Below, one piece after another: positions 13,084-23,265 of a stretch of DNA of 64,000 bases. The first letter of the stretch is position 1. The number at the start of each line of letters is the position of its first letter. Position numbers and translations under genes: made by a program. Under the pieces are notes generated by a model. The model was given only the letters and a program-made list of their open reading frames with translations. It was not told where the DNA came from and searched no databases. This DNA is from Arcanobacterium phocae (lineage in GTDB: Bacteria; Actinomycetota; Actinomycetes; Actinomycetales; Actinomycetaceae). Location: positions 124,001 through 188,000 of the forward strand of contig NZ_JABAPM010000004.1 in NCBI RefSeq assembly GCF_018913465.1, read 5' to 3'.

Positions 13084-16000
13084 CTATCGAGCAAACGCTT
13101 CGTTAATAAGCGTAGTTGCTTGAGCTTGATGAATCTTTGCCAAACCAGTTGCTGTTGAGGCAGCGGCCGGGCGGGATACTCGCCGTACTTGCAAACCCAT
13201 CGGCAAGAACATTTCGAGTGCTAAGTGCGGCCATGCGCCTTGGTTAGCCGGCTCGTCTTGAACCCACAGCAGTTCCGCTCCTGGATACTTAGCTAGCTCA
13301 GCCTGCAACTCAGCCACTGGATGTGGATAGAGTTGTTCGAGACGAATAATTGCTACCGAGGTATCGCCGTCGTTATCGCGCCGTTCTAGCAGATCGTAGT
13401 AAAGACGACCGGTACACATAATCACGCGGGTCACGTTCAAATCAGTACGATGTTCCCCGATTACTGGCTGGAATGTTCCAGAGGTAAACGCCTCAACCGG
13501 CGAGGTAGCTCCCTTGCGTCGCAAAAGTTGCTTTGGCGTGAGAGCAATCAATGGCTTACGCGGACGTTGGTAGGCTTGGCGGCGCAACATATGGAAGTGG
13601 TTGGCCGGGGTTGACGGCTGAGCTACGATCATATTGTTTTCCGCACACAGTTGCAGATAGCGCTCGATGCGAGCCGAGGAATGGTCTGGTCCTTGGCCTT
13701 CGTAGCCGTGAGGCAGCATGAGTACCAGTGAGGACTTTTGATTCCACTTTTGTTCTGCGGAGGAAATAAATTCGTCGACGACGGTCTGTGCGCCATTAGC
13801 AAAGTCACCGAACTGAGCCTCCCACACAACAAGCGCGTCCGGCCGCTCGACTGAGTATCCGTACTCGAATGCCATCACGGAGTACTCTGATAAAGCAGAG
13901 TCGTAGATATTCAGCTCAGCTTGGTGTTCAGTCAGATGCTGTAGCGGCGTCCATTCGGTACCGGTTCCAACGCCGTGTGCAGTTGCATGACGCTGTACGA
14001 ACGTGCCGCGTCGAACGTCTTGGCCAGACATTCGTACTGGAACGCCTTCAATAAGGAGGGACCCGAATGCAAGCAATTCGCCAAATCCCCAGTCGATGTT
14101 TCCCTCGGTCGCCATGCGAGCGCGTTTTGTGAACAGCTGCATGATCTTTTTATGTGGGGTGAATCCTTCCGGAACTTGCACATGTGCGGCGCCGATCCGT
14201 GCTAACACATCAGGGGTAGTTGCGGTTTGCCAGCCGAGCATGTCGCCTGCGTCATCAGCTTGCGACTGTGGTATCCCAAGAGACTCAGCAGCTTGTTCTT
14301 CAGATTCCGTGCGGGTATTGGCAGAGTTGCGGACTGAGCTGAGAGCTTCGTCAAGCGTTTGATGATACGTCGACTCCAGCTCGATGACTTCCTCTGCAGT
14401 CATATCGCCACGGCCTACGAGCGCTTCGGCGTAGATGCGTCGCGTTGTTCGCTTCGACTCTACGAGGGAATACATGACCGGCTGAGTCATTGACGGATCG
14501 TCGCCTTCGTTGTGTCCGCGACGGCGGTAACAGGTGAGATCGATAATGACATCTTTATGGAAAGCTTCGCGATATTCTTGTGCCATACGAGCCACGCGTG
14601 CAACAGCTTCGGGATCATCGCCATTGACATGGAAAATGGGGATCTGTAGACCTTTTGCGATATCTGTTGTGTATCGCGAAGAGCGTCCAAGGGATGGAGC
14701 TGTCGTGAATCCAATCTGGTTATTAACCACGATGTGGATTGTGCCGCCGTTCTTGTAGGCCGGAAGCTGGGAGAGATTGAAGACCTCCCACACCACGCCT
14801 TGGCCGGACAGAGCGGCATCACCATGAATAAGGATTGGCAAGACGGGGTAGAACGAATCATCGAAGCCGATTCGGTCATGTTTGCCGCGCACAATACCTT
14901 GGAGTACGCCGTCGGCTGCTTCCAAGTGGGACGGGTTCGCAGCTAGGTATACGCCAACTTCTTGACCGTCGGGGGAGGTGTATACGCCTTCAGTTCCGAG
15001 GTGGTATTTAACGTCACCAGATCCTTGGACTGTTGTCGGATCGATTCTTCCGTCGAATTCGTTGAACACTTGGCCATAGGATTTACCCGCGATATTGGTT
15101 AAAACGTTGAGGCGCCCACGGTGTGCCATACAGATAGCAACATCCGACAAGCCAGAAGCGGCGGCGCCTTCCAAAATAGCGTCGAGTGCCGGGATCAACG
15201 ATTCGCCGCCTTCAAGCGAGAAGCGCTTTTGGCCGACGTACTTGGTTTGCAGGAATGTTTCGAATGCTTCGGCTTGGTTGAGTTTCGTTAAGATCCGACG
15301 ACGTTGCTCCGCGGTTGCCGGTTGGGCTGGCCGCTCTAGCCGATCTTGGAACCAACGACGCTGCGCTGGATCGACGATATGCATGTATTCAATACCAACA
15401 GTACGGCAGTAAGCTTCGCGGAGTTGGTCCAGGATTTCCCGCAGTGTCAGGTGAGATGAATGAGCGAAGCCACCGGTCGGGAATGATCGGTCTAGATCCC
15501 AGAGCGTCAACCCGTATGAACGGATTTCGAGGTCAGGATGGCGACGAATATGGAACGATAGTGGATCAGTGTCCGCAATAAGGTGTCCGCGCGAACGATA
15601 AGCGTGGATAAGCTCAGCGATACGCGCAGGTTTGCCAAGTTCGCGTTCCGCATCGTATTCGACGTCGGTTTCCCACACAAATGGCTTGTAGGGGATATGT
15701 AACGCAACATAAACGCGATCATAGAATCCGTCAAGCCCCAAGAGCTTATGTTCGAGTAATCGTAAGAACCGTCCCGAGGTTGCCCCTTGAATAACTCGGT
15801 GATCGTAAGTCGAGGTAATGTGAACAACTTTAGATACACCCATGCGGGCAAGCTGTGCTTCCGCAGTTCCCGCAAAAGCTGGTGGATAGACCATTGCACC
15901 AACGCCAATGATCAGACCTTGGCCTTTCATGAGGCGCGGAATGGAATGGGTAGTCCCGAAACCGCCTGGATTTGTGAGTGATGCTGTTGTTCCTTGATAA

Positions 16001-16797
16001 TCATCGATCGATAATGCATTATCACGACCGCGCTTGATCAGATCTTCGTATGCGGCCAAGAATTCCGAAAACGTCATGTGCTCGGCACCCTTGATAGAAG
16101 GCACAACTAGGGTGCGTTCGCCGTTAGGCCTAGCTACGTCGATGGCAATTCCAAGGTTGACCGATGTTGGCTTAACGAGAGTTGGTTTACCTGCCTCGTT
16201 CACCTCGTAGGAGTAGTTCATCTCCGGCATCTCAGAAAGAGCTTCGACCATTGCATAAGCAATCAGATGGGTGAAGGAGATCTTTCCGCCGCGCGTAGCA
16301 GCAAGGTACTTATTGATCACTGTTCGATTGTCGAACATGACGCGCGCAGGCAGTGCGCGAACTGTGGTAGCAGTAGGTAGCTCGAGGGAAGCATCCATGT
16401 TCTTCACTAGCCCACGATCTGCGCCTTTAAGCTGTACGTATTCGGTTTGGTCATTTTCGAAAATCTCGTCGATCTTCGGTTTGAGATCAAACTTAGCTGC
16501 ATATGGGGTTTTTGCTGGCTGAGCTGCCGATCGGGGCTGTGGCGGTAGATCGGAACGGGTTACGTTGGTGGATGCAGTAGCTTTCCGACTGTGCGACGAA
16601 TGTACTGAACGTTGCGCGTCTTGGGTTTGTTCGGAAATAGGTGGTGTTGACATCGGTTTTCGGCCGGCAACTTTCCACTCTCGGAACATCTCTTTCCATT
16701 GCGGGCCAACGCTTTGTGGGTCCTGAAGATAAGCGGTGTATAGATCTTCGATGAAGTTTTGGTTTGCTCCAAATTCCTCTGATTGAGATGACGTCAC
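13084..16797 (-). CDS. kgd: Multifunctional 2-oxoglutarate decarboxylase/dehydrogenase (E2-like plus E1)
   Basis: This 1237-residue protein is the actinobacterial OdhA/Kgd fusion, which decarboxylates 2-oxoglutarate in the TCA cycle. The order is a short N-terminal helix (F-I-E-D-L-Y-T-A-Y-L), a Pro/Ala/Thr linker, an E2-type acyltransferase domain (about 120-370) and the thiamine-diphosphate E1 domain (about 400-1237). The E2 domain's catalytic region reads D-H-R-V-I-Q-G near residue 333. In the E1 domain G-D-A-A-L-S-G-Q-G and V-N-N-Q-I-G-F-T-T bind the cofactor. As in relatives there is no lipoyl domain; the complex normally recruits the shared E2/E3 subunits. The start codon is a GTG at 16797 with G-A-G-G about eight bases upstream. 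It appears to be transcribed alone, divergent from the CNNM pair. Regulation by a GarA/OdhI-type inhibitor is known for this family but is not visible here. Confidence 0.95.
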   Translation of the reverse strand: MTSSQSEEFGANQNFIEDLYTAYLQDPQSVGPQWKEMFREWKVAGRKPMSTPPISEQTQDAQRSVHSSHSRKATASTNVTRSDLPPQPRSAAQPAKTPYAAKFDLKPKIDEIFENDQTEYVQLKGADRGLVKNMDASLELPTATTVRALPARVMFDNRTVINKYLAATRGGKISFTHLIAYAMVEALSEMPEMNYSYEVNEAGKPTLVKPTSVNLGIAIDVARPNGERTLVVPSIKGAEHMTFSEFLAAYEDLIKRGRDNALSIDDYQGTTASLTNPGGFGTTHSIPRLMKGQGLIIGVGAMVYPPAFAGTAEAQLARMGVSKVVHITSTYDHRVIQGATSGRFLRLLEHKLLGLDGFYDRVYVALHIPYKPFVWETDVEYDAERELGKPARIAELIHAYRSRGHLIADTDPLSFHIRRHPDLEIRSYGLTLWDLDRSFPTGGFAHSSHLTLREILDQLREAYCRTVGIEYMHIVDPAQRRWFQDRLERPAQPATAEQRRRILTKLNQAEAFETFLQTKYVGQKRFSLEGGESLIPALDAILEGAAASGLSDVAICMAHRGRLNVLTNIAGKSYGQVFNEFDGRIDPTTVQGSGDVKYHLGTEGVYTSPDGQEVGVYLAANPSHLEAADGVLQGIVRGKHDRIGFDDSFYPVLPILIHGDAALSGQGVVWEVFNLSQLPAYKNGGTIHIVVNNQIGFTTAPSLGRSSRYTTDIAKGLQIPIFHVNGDDPEAVARVARMAQEYREAFHKDVIIDLTCYRRRGHNEGDDPSMTQPVMYSLVESKRTTRRIYAEALVGRGDMTAEEVIELESTYHQTLDEALSSVRNSANTRTESEEQAAESLGIPQSQADDAGDMLGWQTATTPDVLARIGAAHVQVPEGFTPHKKIMQLFTKRARMATEGNIDWGFGELLAFGSLLIEGVPVRMSGQDVRRGTFVQRHATAHGVGTGTEWTPLQHLTEHQAELNIYDSALSEYSVMAFEYGYSVERPDALVVWEAQFGDFANGAQTVVDEFISSAEQKWNQKSSLVLMLPHGYEGQGPDHSSARIERYLQLCAENNMIVAQPSTPANHFHMLRRQAYQRPRKPLIALTPKQLLRRKGATSPVEAFTSGTFQPVIGEHRTDLNVTRVIMCTGRLYYDLLERRDNDGDTSVAIIRLEQLYPHPVAELQAELAKYPGAELLWVQDEPANQGAWPHLALEMFLPMGLQVRRVSRPAAASTATGLAKIHQAQATTLINEAFAR

Positions 16798-16982
16798 TGT
16801 CGTTGCCTCGCTAGCCGATCGTTGAGTTATCTTAGCTTCAAACTATACGTGAATTGGGCGAATTTTTCAGTCCTACAAGCTGTGGTTTTAGCGATCTGAG
16901 ATGAAGGCCAACACATGATAAGAGGAATGTCTAAACCCTGCGATAACATATGAGGTATGAATAACGATGTTGGTGATAGGTT

Positions 16983-18308
16983 GTGCTAGTAGATCTCATC
17001 ATGCTTGGCATAGGTGTCTTACTCACAATTGGCACAGCCGTGTTCGTGGCAGCTGAATTTTCGCTCGTTGCCCTCGACCCGGCGACGGTAGACGCAAAAG
17101 CTGAAAACGGCGATCATCAGGCAAAGAAAGTCACAAAAGCTTTGCATCGGCTATCGCTACAACTGTCTTCGTGCCAAGTAGGCATCACTTTGACGACTAT
17201 CCTTCTCGGTTATGTTGCCCAAGCACCGTTACAAGATATGTTCGTCAAGCTTCTGGGGCGTACCTCGCTTGCGTACCCGGCAGCATTAGCTACTGGCATC
17301 GCAGCCGCGTTCGTCGTCGTTAATCTTTTTTCCATGGTATTCGGTGAGCTCGTTCCAAAGAATATGGCACTGGCAGAACCGCTGCGCACTGCGGCAATTG
17401 TGTCGTTGCCATTGCGTGTTTTCACCGCTGTTTTCAAGCCTGTCGTGGTTGGGCTGAATAACTCAGCTAACTGGGTTTTACACCGATTTGGAATTGAAGC
17501 AGCTGAAGAACTTTCGGGAGCTCGGTCGGCGACCGAATTATCGGCGCTTGTGCGCCGCTCTGCCGAACAAGGAACCCTCGACGTTTCGACCGCACGCCTG
17601 CTTACGCGCTCTATTGATATCGGTGCGTTGACTGCAGTTGATGTAATGACGGATCGGGGCCGGGTGCAACATCTGAATGTTAACCAAACAGCCGAAGACA
17701 TCGTCGATCTTGCCCGCGCAACCGGTCATTCCCGATTCCCGATTATTGGGGAAGACATGGATGATATTCGTGGCATCGTCAACCTGCGTCGAGCTATTGC
17801 AATTCCATACGAGCGGCGGTCTGATGTGAGCGTGACGTCGTCGTCGCTCATGATTCCAGTTCCGCGCGTTCCGGAAACGCTCGAACTCGCCCCGTTACTG
17901 GTGCGTCTGCGAGCGTCTGGTTCCCAAGTCGCCGTCGTTATCGACGAATACGGCGGGGTTTCAGGAATCGTTACGCTAGAAGATGTTATCGAGGAAATCG
18001 TTGGTGATGTTGCGGACGAACATGATCGACGTCGGACGCGTTCCCGCGTTTTGGCGACCGGTGAAACGATCGTTCCGGGGCTGATGCGTCCGGATGAGAT
18101 CAGCCGAGAATTTCATATTGATGTGCCCGACGACGGTCCTTGGGAAACGCTTGGCGGCTGGATGATGGCTGGACTTGGCAAAATACCTGAAGTCGGAGAT
18201 GAATACACGGAGTCGGGTATCACTGCACGAGTCGAAAAAATGGATGGTAGGCGCGTTGAGACAGTGCGATTAACCGTTGAACATGAACAGCTGGAGGAAG
18301 AAGAATGA
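16983..18308 (+). CDS. CNNM/CorC-type membrane protein (DUF21, CBS pair, transporter-associated domain)
   Basis: This 441-residue protein has a CNNM transmembrane domain (DUF21, about residues 1-190; V-A-A-E-F-S-L-V near the start and F-G-E-L-V-P-K-N in the third helix). Two CBS motifs follow (about 205-330; V-D-V-M-T-D-R and G-G-V-S-G-I-V-T-L-E-D-V-I-E-E-I-V-G). The C-terminal CorC_HlyC domain ends in M-D-G-R-R-V. Relatives were first called haemolysins; several have since been linked to magnesium export or divalent-cation balance, with CBS domains sensing ATP-Mg. The start is a GTG at 16983 after G-A-T-A-G-G. Its stop codon overlaps the start of the next, paralogous gene by four bases, so the two are expected to work as a pair. 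Confidence 0.88.
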   Translation: MLVDLIMLGIGVLLTIGTAVFVAAEFSLVALDPATVDAKAENGDHQAKKVTKALHRLSLQLSSCQVGITLTTILLGYVAQAPLQDMFVKLLGRTSLAYPAALATGIAAAFVVVNLFSMVFGELVPKNMALAEPLRTAAIVSLPLRVFTAVFKPVVVGLNNSANWVLHRFGIEAAEELSGARSATELSALVRRSAEQGTLDVSTARLLTRSIDIGALTAVDVMTDRGRVQHLNVNQTAEDIVDLARATGHSRFPIIGEDMDDIRGIVNLRRAIAIPYERRSDVSVTSSSLMIPVPRVPETLELAPLLVRLRASGSQVAVVIDEYGGVSGIVTLEDVIEEIVGDVADEHDRRRTRSRVLATGETIVPGLMRPDEISREFHIDVPDDGPWETLGGWMMAGLGKIPEVGDEYTESGITARVEKMDGRRVETVRLTVEHEQLEEEE

Positions 18309-19336
18309 ATTTAGCTCCGGCTATTGCAGCAACGTGTGGGTTGTTAGCGGTCAATGCGTATTTTGTAGCTGCTGAATTTGCGGTGATGGGATCGCGTCGA
18401 TCCCGGATCGAGCCGCTTGCAGATAATGGGAAAAAGAGTGCAAAGACTGTGTTGTACGCACTTGAACACGTCACCTTGATGCTAGCGACATGCCAGCTAG
18501 GAGTAACGATTGCATCGGTTGCCCTTGGCGCGGTTGCTGAGCCAGCGATTGCTCATTCAATTGCTGGTCCATTGGGGCGGCTGGGTGTTCCGCTGTCGAT
18601 GACGCATCCGATTGCCATAGTTATCGCGCTCGCGATTGTGGTGTTTGCACACGTTGTTATCGGAGAGATGGTTCCAAAAAATTTAGCAGTGACCAATCCG
18701 GAAACTACTGCGTTGATTTTGGGTCCGCCGTTAGTTTTCATCTCAAAAATCTTCTATCCGGTTGTGGCGTCAATGAACTGGGTGTCGAACCATGTGATTC
18801 GGCTATTCGGTTTTGAACCAAAAAATGAGGTCGCTTCTGCTTTTACTGCGGACGAAGTGGCTTCGATCGTGGAAGTATCCAAAGCTGCCGGGGTGCTGGA
18901 CGCTGATGTTGGCTTAATTTCGTCGGCTATTGAGTTTTCCGAGCAAACTGCACGTGAACTCATGATCAAAGAAGAGGACTTGGAAACTGTTCCTGATTCG
19001 TTGACCCCACATGAGCTCGAAGATCGAGTAGCTCACACAGGATATTCACGTTTCCCTGTTGTGGCTTCTAATGGGGTTCTTATCGGTTATGTTCATGTGA
19101 AAGATATTCTTGACATCAGTCCGGATAAACGATTCGATCCAATCCCCGGGTGGAAGATTCGCCGATTAGTCACTGTTGATCCGGACGATGAGATTGAAAC
19201 CGCGATGCGGGTGATGCAAAAGGCTGGCGCGCATATGGCTGAGGTTAATCTCAAAGACGGATCGCAAGGTGTTATTTTCCTTGAGGATGTTTTAGAGGAG
19301 CTCATCGGGGAAGTCCGGGACGCAATGCAGCGTTGA
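18305..19336 (+). CDS. Second CNNM/CorC-type membrane protein (short form)
   Basis: This 343-residue paralogue of the preceding gene starts at an ATG overlapping its stop codon (ATGA). It has the DUF21 membrane domain (V-A-A-E-F-A-V-M-G-S-R-R; G-E-M-V-P-K-N) and a CBS pair (E-L-M-I-K-E-E-D; G-V-I-F-L-E-D-V-L-E-E-L-I-G-E-V). It stops without the C-terminal CorC_HlyC domain of its neighbour. Paired long and short CNNM genes are common in actinobacteria and may form heteromeric membrane complexes, but that is inference here. The cation handled is not deducible from sequence. A gap of about 90 bases with AT-rich promoter-like sequence separates it from the peptidase gene. Confidence 0.88.
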   Translation: MNLAPAIAATCGLLAVNAYFVAAEFAVMGSRRSRIEPLADNGKKSAKTVLYALEHVTLMLATCQLGVTIASVALGAVAEPAIAHSIAGPLGRLGVPLSMTHPIAIVIALAIVVFAHVVIGEMVPKNLAVTNPETTALILGPPLVFISKIFYPVVASMNWVSNHVIRLFGFEPKNEVASAFTADEVASIVEVSKAAGVLDADVGLISSAIEFSEQTARELMIKEEDLETVPDSLTPHELEDRVAHTGYSRFPVVASNGVLIGYVHVKDILDISPDKRFDPIPGWKIRRLVTVDPDDEIETAMRVMQKAGAHMAEVNLKDGSQGVIFLEDVLEELIGEVRDAMQR

Positions 19337-19429
19337 GCTGTGGCTGTGGTCACCCTCGGACGCGTAGCTTAATTGTTATCAAACCGTTATCATTAATTTA
19401 TCTACGATACATTCAACTTAAGGAGCAGC

Positions 19430-20464
19430 GTGAGCGAGATCAGAACTCGACCATCGCGTCGCGATTTGCGGCTTGCGCGGCAAGCGCAACAGGCTCAGGT
19501 TGCAGCACTTTCGAATATGGTGCCAGATGTTGATTCGGTGGAAACCAAAGAAACAGTCGTGCTTCCGCTGGCTGAGCAAAATTCGTGTTCGGAAAAGACT
19601 GAAGATAGCGTTGCTCAAGTTGAATTGAAAAACACACATCGTCGTAGACTTTTCTGCCCAATATCTTCTATGAAGACGCTTGCTAAAAGCCATGGAATGG
19701 TGAAAACTGTGGCTTCGGTGGGATGCGCATTCGCACTTGCGGTGACTGGTGGGATTGGACTTGGATCTTTCGTTTTTGGTAGCTCCGCTATAGCTCATGA
19801 AGATGATAGTGTTTTACATGGTATTGAGGCTGAAGGTAGCCAGACGCCAAGTCGCTTAAGAGCTTTTACTGGTGCTGCTGATTCAGCGCGATATCAGGCT
19901 TATGAAGAGCAGTTTTCCGGGAAGCCTGTGGCGTGTCAAACCACGGCCAGCGCTAACTCGTTGACAGCTGATTTACGCGATAAAGTAGATAAACTTATCT
20001 ACCCAATGGCCGCCGGAACTTACACCCGAACGTCTCCTTTCGGCTATCGAGTAGACCCCATATACGGATCGTCAGCACTGCATTCTGGCGTTGATTTTGC
20101 TGGGGCTCTAGGGACTCCAATCTATGCGGTTGCTGATGGCAAAGTTGTTTATTCTGGCACTAGCCCTCGAACTCTTGGTGCTCACGTAGTAGCTATCCAG
20201 CATGAGATTGACGGTACTGCCTTCACTTCGTGGTATTGGCATTCGTTTAGTACTGGGGTACACGTTAAAGAAGGCGATGAAGTACGATTAGGGCAACATA
20301 TTGCTGATGTTGGCAGCTCTGGGCATTCTACTGGTCCACACCTCCATCTCGAAATACACCCTGGTACGTTCAGTGGACTCGAAATTTCTTCAGCGATTGA
20401 TCCAGAGCCATTCTTAAAAGAACATGGCGCTGTTGATATCAACGAAGTATGCGGAACTAAGTGA
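19430..20464 (+). CDS. Membrane-anchored M23 (LytM-type) peptidase
   Basis: This 344-residue protein has about 90 hydrophilic N-terminal residues, one membrane helix (about 95-120) and an extracytoplasmic C-terminal M23 domain. The zinc-site motifs are present: H-S-G-V-D-F-A (H about 217, D about 221) and H-L-H-L-E near residue 304, with an upstream histidine in Y-W-H. It therefore looks like an active endopeptidase cutting peptidoglycan cross-bridges or stems during wall growth. The GTG at 19430 follows A-A-G-G-A-G. The unusually long cytoplasmic N-terminus (Arg-rich, then acidic) might be a regulatory or localisation segment. It is followed after six bases by the glycerophosphodiesterase gene, probably in one transcript. 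Confidence 0.85.
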   Translation: MSEIRTRPSRRDLRLARQAQQAQVAALSNMVPDVDSVETKETVVLPLAEQNSCSEKTEDSVAQVELKNTHRRRLFCPISSMKTLAKSHGMVKTVASVGCAFALAVTGGIGLGSFVFGSSAIAHEDDSVLHGIEAEGSQTPSRLRAFTGAADSARYQAYEEQFSGKPVACQTTASANSLTADLRDKVDKLIYPMAAGTYTRTSPFGYRVDPIYGSSALHSGVDFAGALGTPIYAVADGKVVYSGTSPRTLGAHVVAIQHEIDGTAFTSWYWHSFSTGVHVKEGDEVRLGQHIADVGSSGHSTGPHLHLEIHPGTFSGLEISSAIDPEPFLKEHGAVDINEVCGTK

Positions 20465-20470
20465 GAAAAC

Positions 20471-21244
20471 ATGAGGCATTCCCAGGTGTGGAATTACGGA
20501 AGTGATCCAGTGATGATCGCTCACCGTGGGGGTGGGCTCGAAGCTCCAGAAAATTCGCGCATTGCCTTTGAACTAATGTGCGATCGCGGTTTTTCATTTA
20601 TTGAAACAGATGTGCGATCAACCAAAGACGGGGTTGCCGTTATTCTCCATGACCGTAAGATAGATCGGGTATCTGATGGCCGTGGGCCGCTTAATCGTTA
20701 CACGTGGGCGGAGCTTTCTCGTATTCGACATCATGAAAATGGCTCGTTCATGCGTCTTGACGAAGTGTTGCGAGACTTTCCCGACACAGTTTTTAACATA
20801 GACGCAAAAGAATCTCGCGTTATCAAACCCCTTATTGCGGCAATCAACAATGCTCAAGCCTACGATCGAGTTTCTCTAGCGTCATTTTCAGAAAAGCGCC
20901 TCAAACAACTGCGACGCGCATTGCCGCATGTAGCTTCATCAATTGGTGGAGCTGCGGTAGCTAAATTATTGCTCGCGTCAAAAAGCCCCGCACGAATCCA
21001 GCAAGCAATTTTAGGTACGCTTCCTAGCCGGAAAGATGGAGTGCAAGCTGTGCAGGTCCCAGAACGAATGACTGGTATTCGTATCGTGGATGAAGAGTTT
21101 GTTGATTTTGCGCATCGTCAAGGTTGGGCAGTCCATGTATGGACTATTAATGATGTTCCAACGGCTAGCAGGCTTCTTAGTTACGGAGTAGATGGAATTA
21201 TCACCGATGTTCCATCAGCTATTCAATCTGGCCTTACTGTGTAA
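20471..21244 (+). CDS. Glycerophosphodiester phosphodiesterase
   Basis: This 257-residue cytoplasmic enzyme hydrolyses glycerophosphodiesters (from phospholipid or teichoic-type polymers) to glycerol-3-phosphate and an alcohol. The GDPD signature is complete: I-A-H-R-G-G near residue 15, A-P-E-N-S, the metal-binding E-T-D-V-R and the catalytic H-D-R. Later blocks N-I-D-A-K-E and V-H-V-W-T-I-N also fit. There is no signal peptide. The ATG at 20471 has only a modest G-A-G-A-A site in the preceding gene's end, suggesting coupling to the M23 gene. A bidirectional hairpin about 70 bases downstream ends the transcript. Confidence 0.88.
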   Translation: MRHSQVWNYGSDPVMIAHRGGGLEAPENSRIAFELMCDRGFSFIETDVRSTKDGVAVILHDRKIDRVSDGRGPLNRYTWAELSRIRHHENGSFMRLDEVLRDFPDTVFNIDAKESRVIKPLIAAINNAQAYDRVSLASFSEKRLKQLRRALPHVASSIGGAAVAKLLLASKSPARIQQAILGTLPSRKDGVQAVQVPERMTGIRIVDEEFVDFAHRQGWAVHVWTINDVPTASRLLSYGVDGIITDVPSAIQSGLTV

Positions 21245-21314
21245 GGGCAAAAATGCAAGTCCCCACCATAACCTGCGGGTGCCAATAGGGGGAGTCAATA
21301 AAAAGCATAAAAAT

Positions 21315-21348
21315 AACCGCTTCCAGCTTTTGTTGTGCCGGAGCGGTT
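21315..21348. terminator. Bidirectional terminator between the phosphodiesterase gene and tRNA-Arg
   Basis: The stem AACCGC (21315-21320)/GCGGTT (21343-21348) is extended by weaker inner pairs. It is followed on the plus strand by TTCTTTT and on the minus strand by ATTTTTAT. It can therefore serve both the plus-strand gene and the minus-strand tRNA. Confidence 0.75.
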
Positions 21349-21354
21349 TTCTTT

Positions 21355-21430
21355 TGGTGCCCCGAACTGGATTCGAACCAGCGGCCTTCTGCTCCGGAGG
21401 CAGACGCTCTATCCCCTGAGCTATCGGGGC
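21355..21430 (-). tRNA. tRNA-Arg, anticodon CCG
   Basis: The minus strand folds as a 76-base cloverleaf: acceptor GCCCCGA with TCGGGGC, D-arm G-C-T-C-A-G-G-G-G-A-T-A-G-A-G-C, anticodon loop CTCCGGA (anticodon CCG, decoding CGG) and T-loop GGTTCGAATCC. The terminal CCA is encoded (complement at 21355-21357). It lies next to argS by chance or coregulation, on the opposite strand. Confidence 0.95.
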
Positions 21431-21579
21431 TCAGACTTAATTAGCTTAGCAGGATTCCTGATTTAAGAAAAATAATAATGAGCTTACGCGGTAAAAATCA
21501 CCCTTGAATGTGTCCAAGCACATGAGAGCTGAGTATCCTGTGACTAAAAATTGGTGGCATTGCCAGATACACTTAAACT

Positions 21580-23250
21580 ATGACTCCAGAACAACTCAAA
21601 GAACTTATCTTTAATATCATTCACGACGCAGCAATTTCCGGTGCAATTGAGTTAGATCCTAACGCAATACCAGAAGTAAAGGTAGAACGGCCGCGGGTAC
21701 GCGAACATGGCGACTGGGCAACAAATGTTGCGATGCAGCTGGGAAAGAAAGCTGGCATGAATCCTCGCGATTTTGCGCAACTTGTTGTGGAAAAACTCGT
21801 TGCAGACAAAGGTGTAGATCATGCCGAAGTTGCCGGCCCAGGCTTTATCAACATCACTGTTAATGCAGCAGCGGCTGGGGAACTAGCTCGAACCATTCTG
21901 GAACAAGGTGTGCAATACGGGCGCAGTTCTGCGCTGGCTGGTGAAGTTGTTAATCTTGAATATGTTTCAGCTAATCCAACTGGGCCAATCCACATTGGCG
22001 GTGCTCGATGGGCTGCAGTCGGTGACTCTCTGGCTAGAATCTTGGAAGCATCTGGAGCGCGTGTTGTTCGCGAGTACTATTTCAACGATCACGGTTCACA
22101 AATTGATCGTTTCGCCAAGTCTCTCCTTGCCCGAGCTCGTGGCCTAGAAGCTCCGGAAGATGGATATGGCGGACAGTACATCGAAGACATTGCAAATGCA
22201 GTGATGGCTGAGAATGCTAGTGTAGATCCACTAAAACTCGATGATTCCGCCGCGCAGGAGTTCTTCCGGGAGCACGGCGTCACTCGTATGTTTGGCGAAA
22301 TCAAAAAAGAGCTAGCTGATTTCCGGGTAGAGTTTGATGTTTTCTTCCATGAAGATTCACTTCACGAATCAGGAGCTGTAGATCAATCTATCGCTGACTT
22401 ACGCGATAAGGGCGTCATATACGAAAATGAAGGCGCTACTTGGTTACGCTCAACTGACTTTGGTGATGATAAAGATCGCGTCATCATTAAATCTGATGGT
22501 AACGCCGCATACTTTGCTGGCGATATTGCTTACTACCTCAATAAACGCGAGCGCGGCGCAGACCATGTCATTATCATGCTCGGTGCCGATCATCACGGCT
22601 ACATTGGCCGAATGTACGCCATGGCCCGTGCTTTCGGCGATACCGCGGGCAAGGGCGAGAATCTTGAACTGTTGATTGGCCAGCTGGTAAATCTAGTGAA
22701 GAATGGTCAGCCGGTTCGGATGTCTAAGCGAGCCGGCACAATCGTGGTGCTGTCTGACTTGGTGGAAGCTGCAGGCGTGGATGCTGCTCGTTACTCGCTA
22801 GTTCGCGCTGCCATGGATACAACGTTGGAGATTGACCTTGGTTTAATTTCCTCACGAACTAATGAAAATCCTGTTTACTATGTCCAGTATGCTCATGCGC
22901 GGACAAAATCTGTGGACGCTAATGCAGTATCGCACGGAGTCACTCGTGATGCTTTTGACCCGGCTTTGCTTGATACGCCGGCAGATGGTGAGCTAGTAGC
23001 TAAGCTGGCACAATTCCCCGAAATTGTTGCTCAATCTGCACAGTTGCGCGAACCTCATCGAGTGGCGCGTTATTTGGAAGATCTAGCTGGCGCATACCAC
23101 GCTTGGTACGGGGTATCGCGAGTTACACCACGTGGTGACGAACCAGTATCAGATACGCATCGCACACGCCTTTGGTTAAATGATGCAGCTGGACAGGTGT
23201 TAGCTAATGGCTTGTCGCTTCTTGGAGTTAGCGCTCCGGAAAAGATGTGA
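21580..23250 (+). CDS. argS: Arginyl-tRNA synthetase
   Basis: This 556-residue class I synthetase charges tRNA-Arg. It contains the N-terminal Add-1 domain, the active-site motif [10 protein letters not shown] near residue 135 (the HIGH equivalent) and R-M-S-K-R near residue 380 (the KMSKS equivalent). The C-terminal helical anticodon-binding DALR domain (after [12 protein letters not shown]) ends in an A-P-E-K-M-type sequence typical of ArgRS. The start at 21580 matches the family N-terminus although no clear Shine-Dalgarno sequence precedes it. In most actinobacteria lysA, hom and thrC follow argS; here they are absent and a thrB-like gene comes next. Confidence 0.96.
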   Translation: MTPEQLKELIFNIIHDAAISGAIELDPNAIPEVKVERPRVREHGDWATNVAMQLGKKAGMNPRDFAQLVVEKLVADKGVDHAEVAGPGFINITVNAAAAGELARTILEQGVQYGRSSALAGEVVNLEYVSANPTGPIHIGGARWAAVGDSLARILEASGARVVREYYFNDHGSQIDRFAKSLLARARGLEAPEDGYGGQYIEDIANAVMAENASVDPLKLDDSAAQEFFREHGVTRMFGEIKKELADFRVEFDVFFHEDSLHESGAVDQSIADLRDKGVIYENEGATWLRSTDFGDDKDRVIIKSDGNAAYFAGDIAYYLNKRERGADHVIIMLGADHHGYIGRMYAMARAFGDTAGKGENLELLIGQLVNLVKNGQPVRMSKRAGTIVVLSDLVEAAGVDAARYSLVRAAMDTTLEIDLGLISSRTNENPVYYVQYAHARTKSVDANAVSHGVTRDAFDPALLDTPADGELVAKLAQFPEIVAQSAQLREPHRVARYLEDLAGAYHAWYGVSRVTPRGDEPVSDTHRTRLWLNDAAGQVLANGLSLLGVSAPEKM

Positions 23251-23265
23251 GACGAGTCTAGCGTC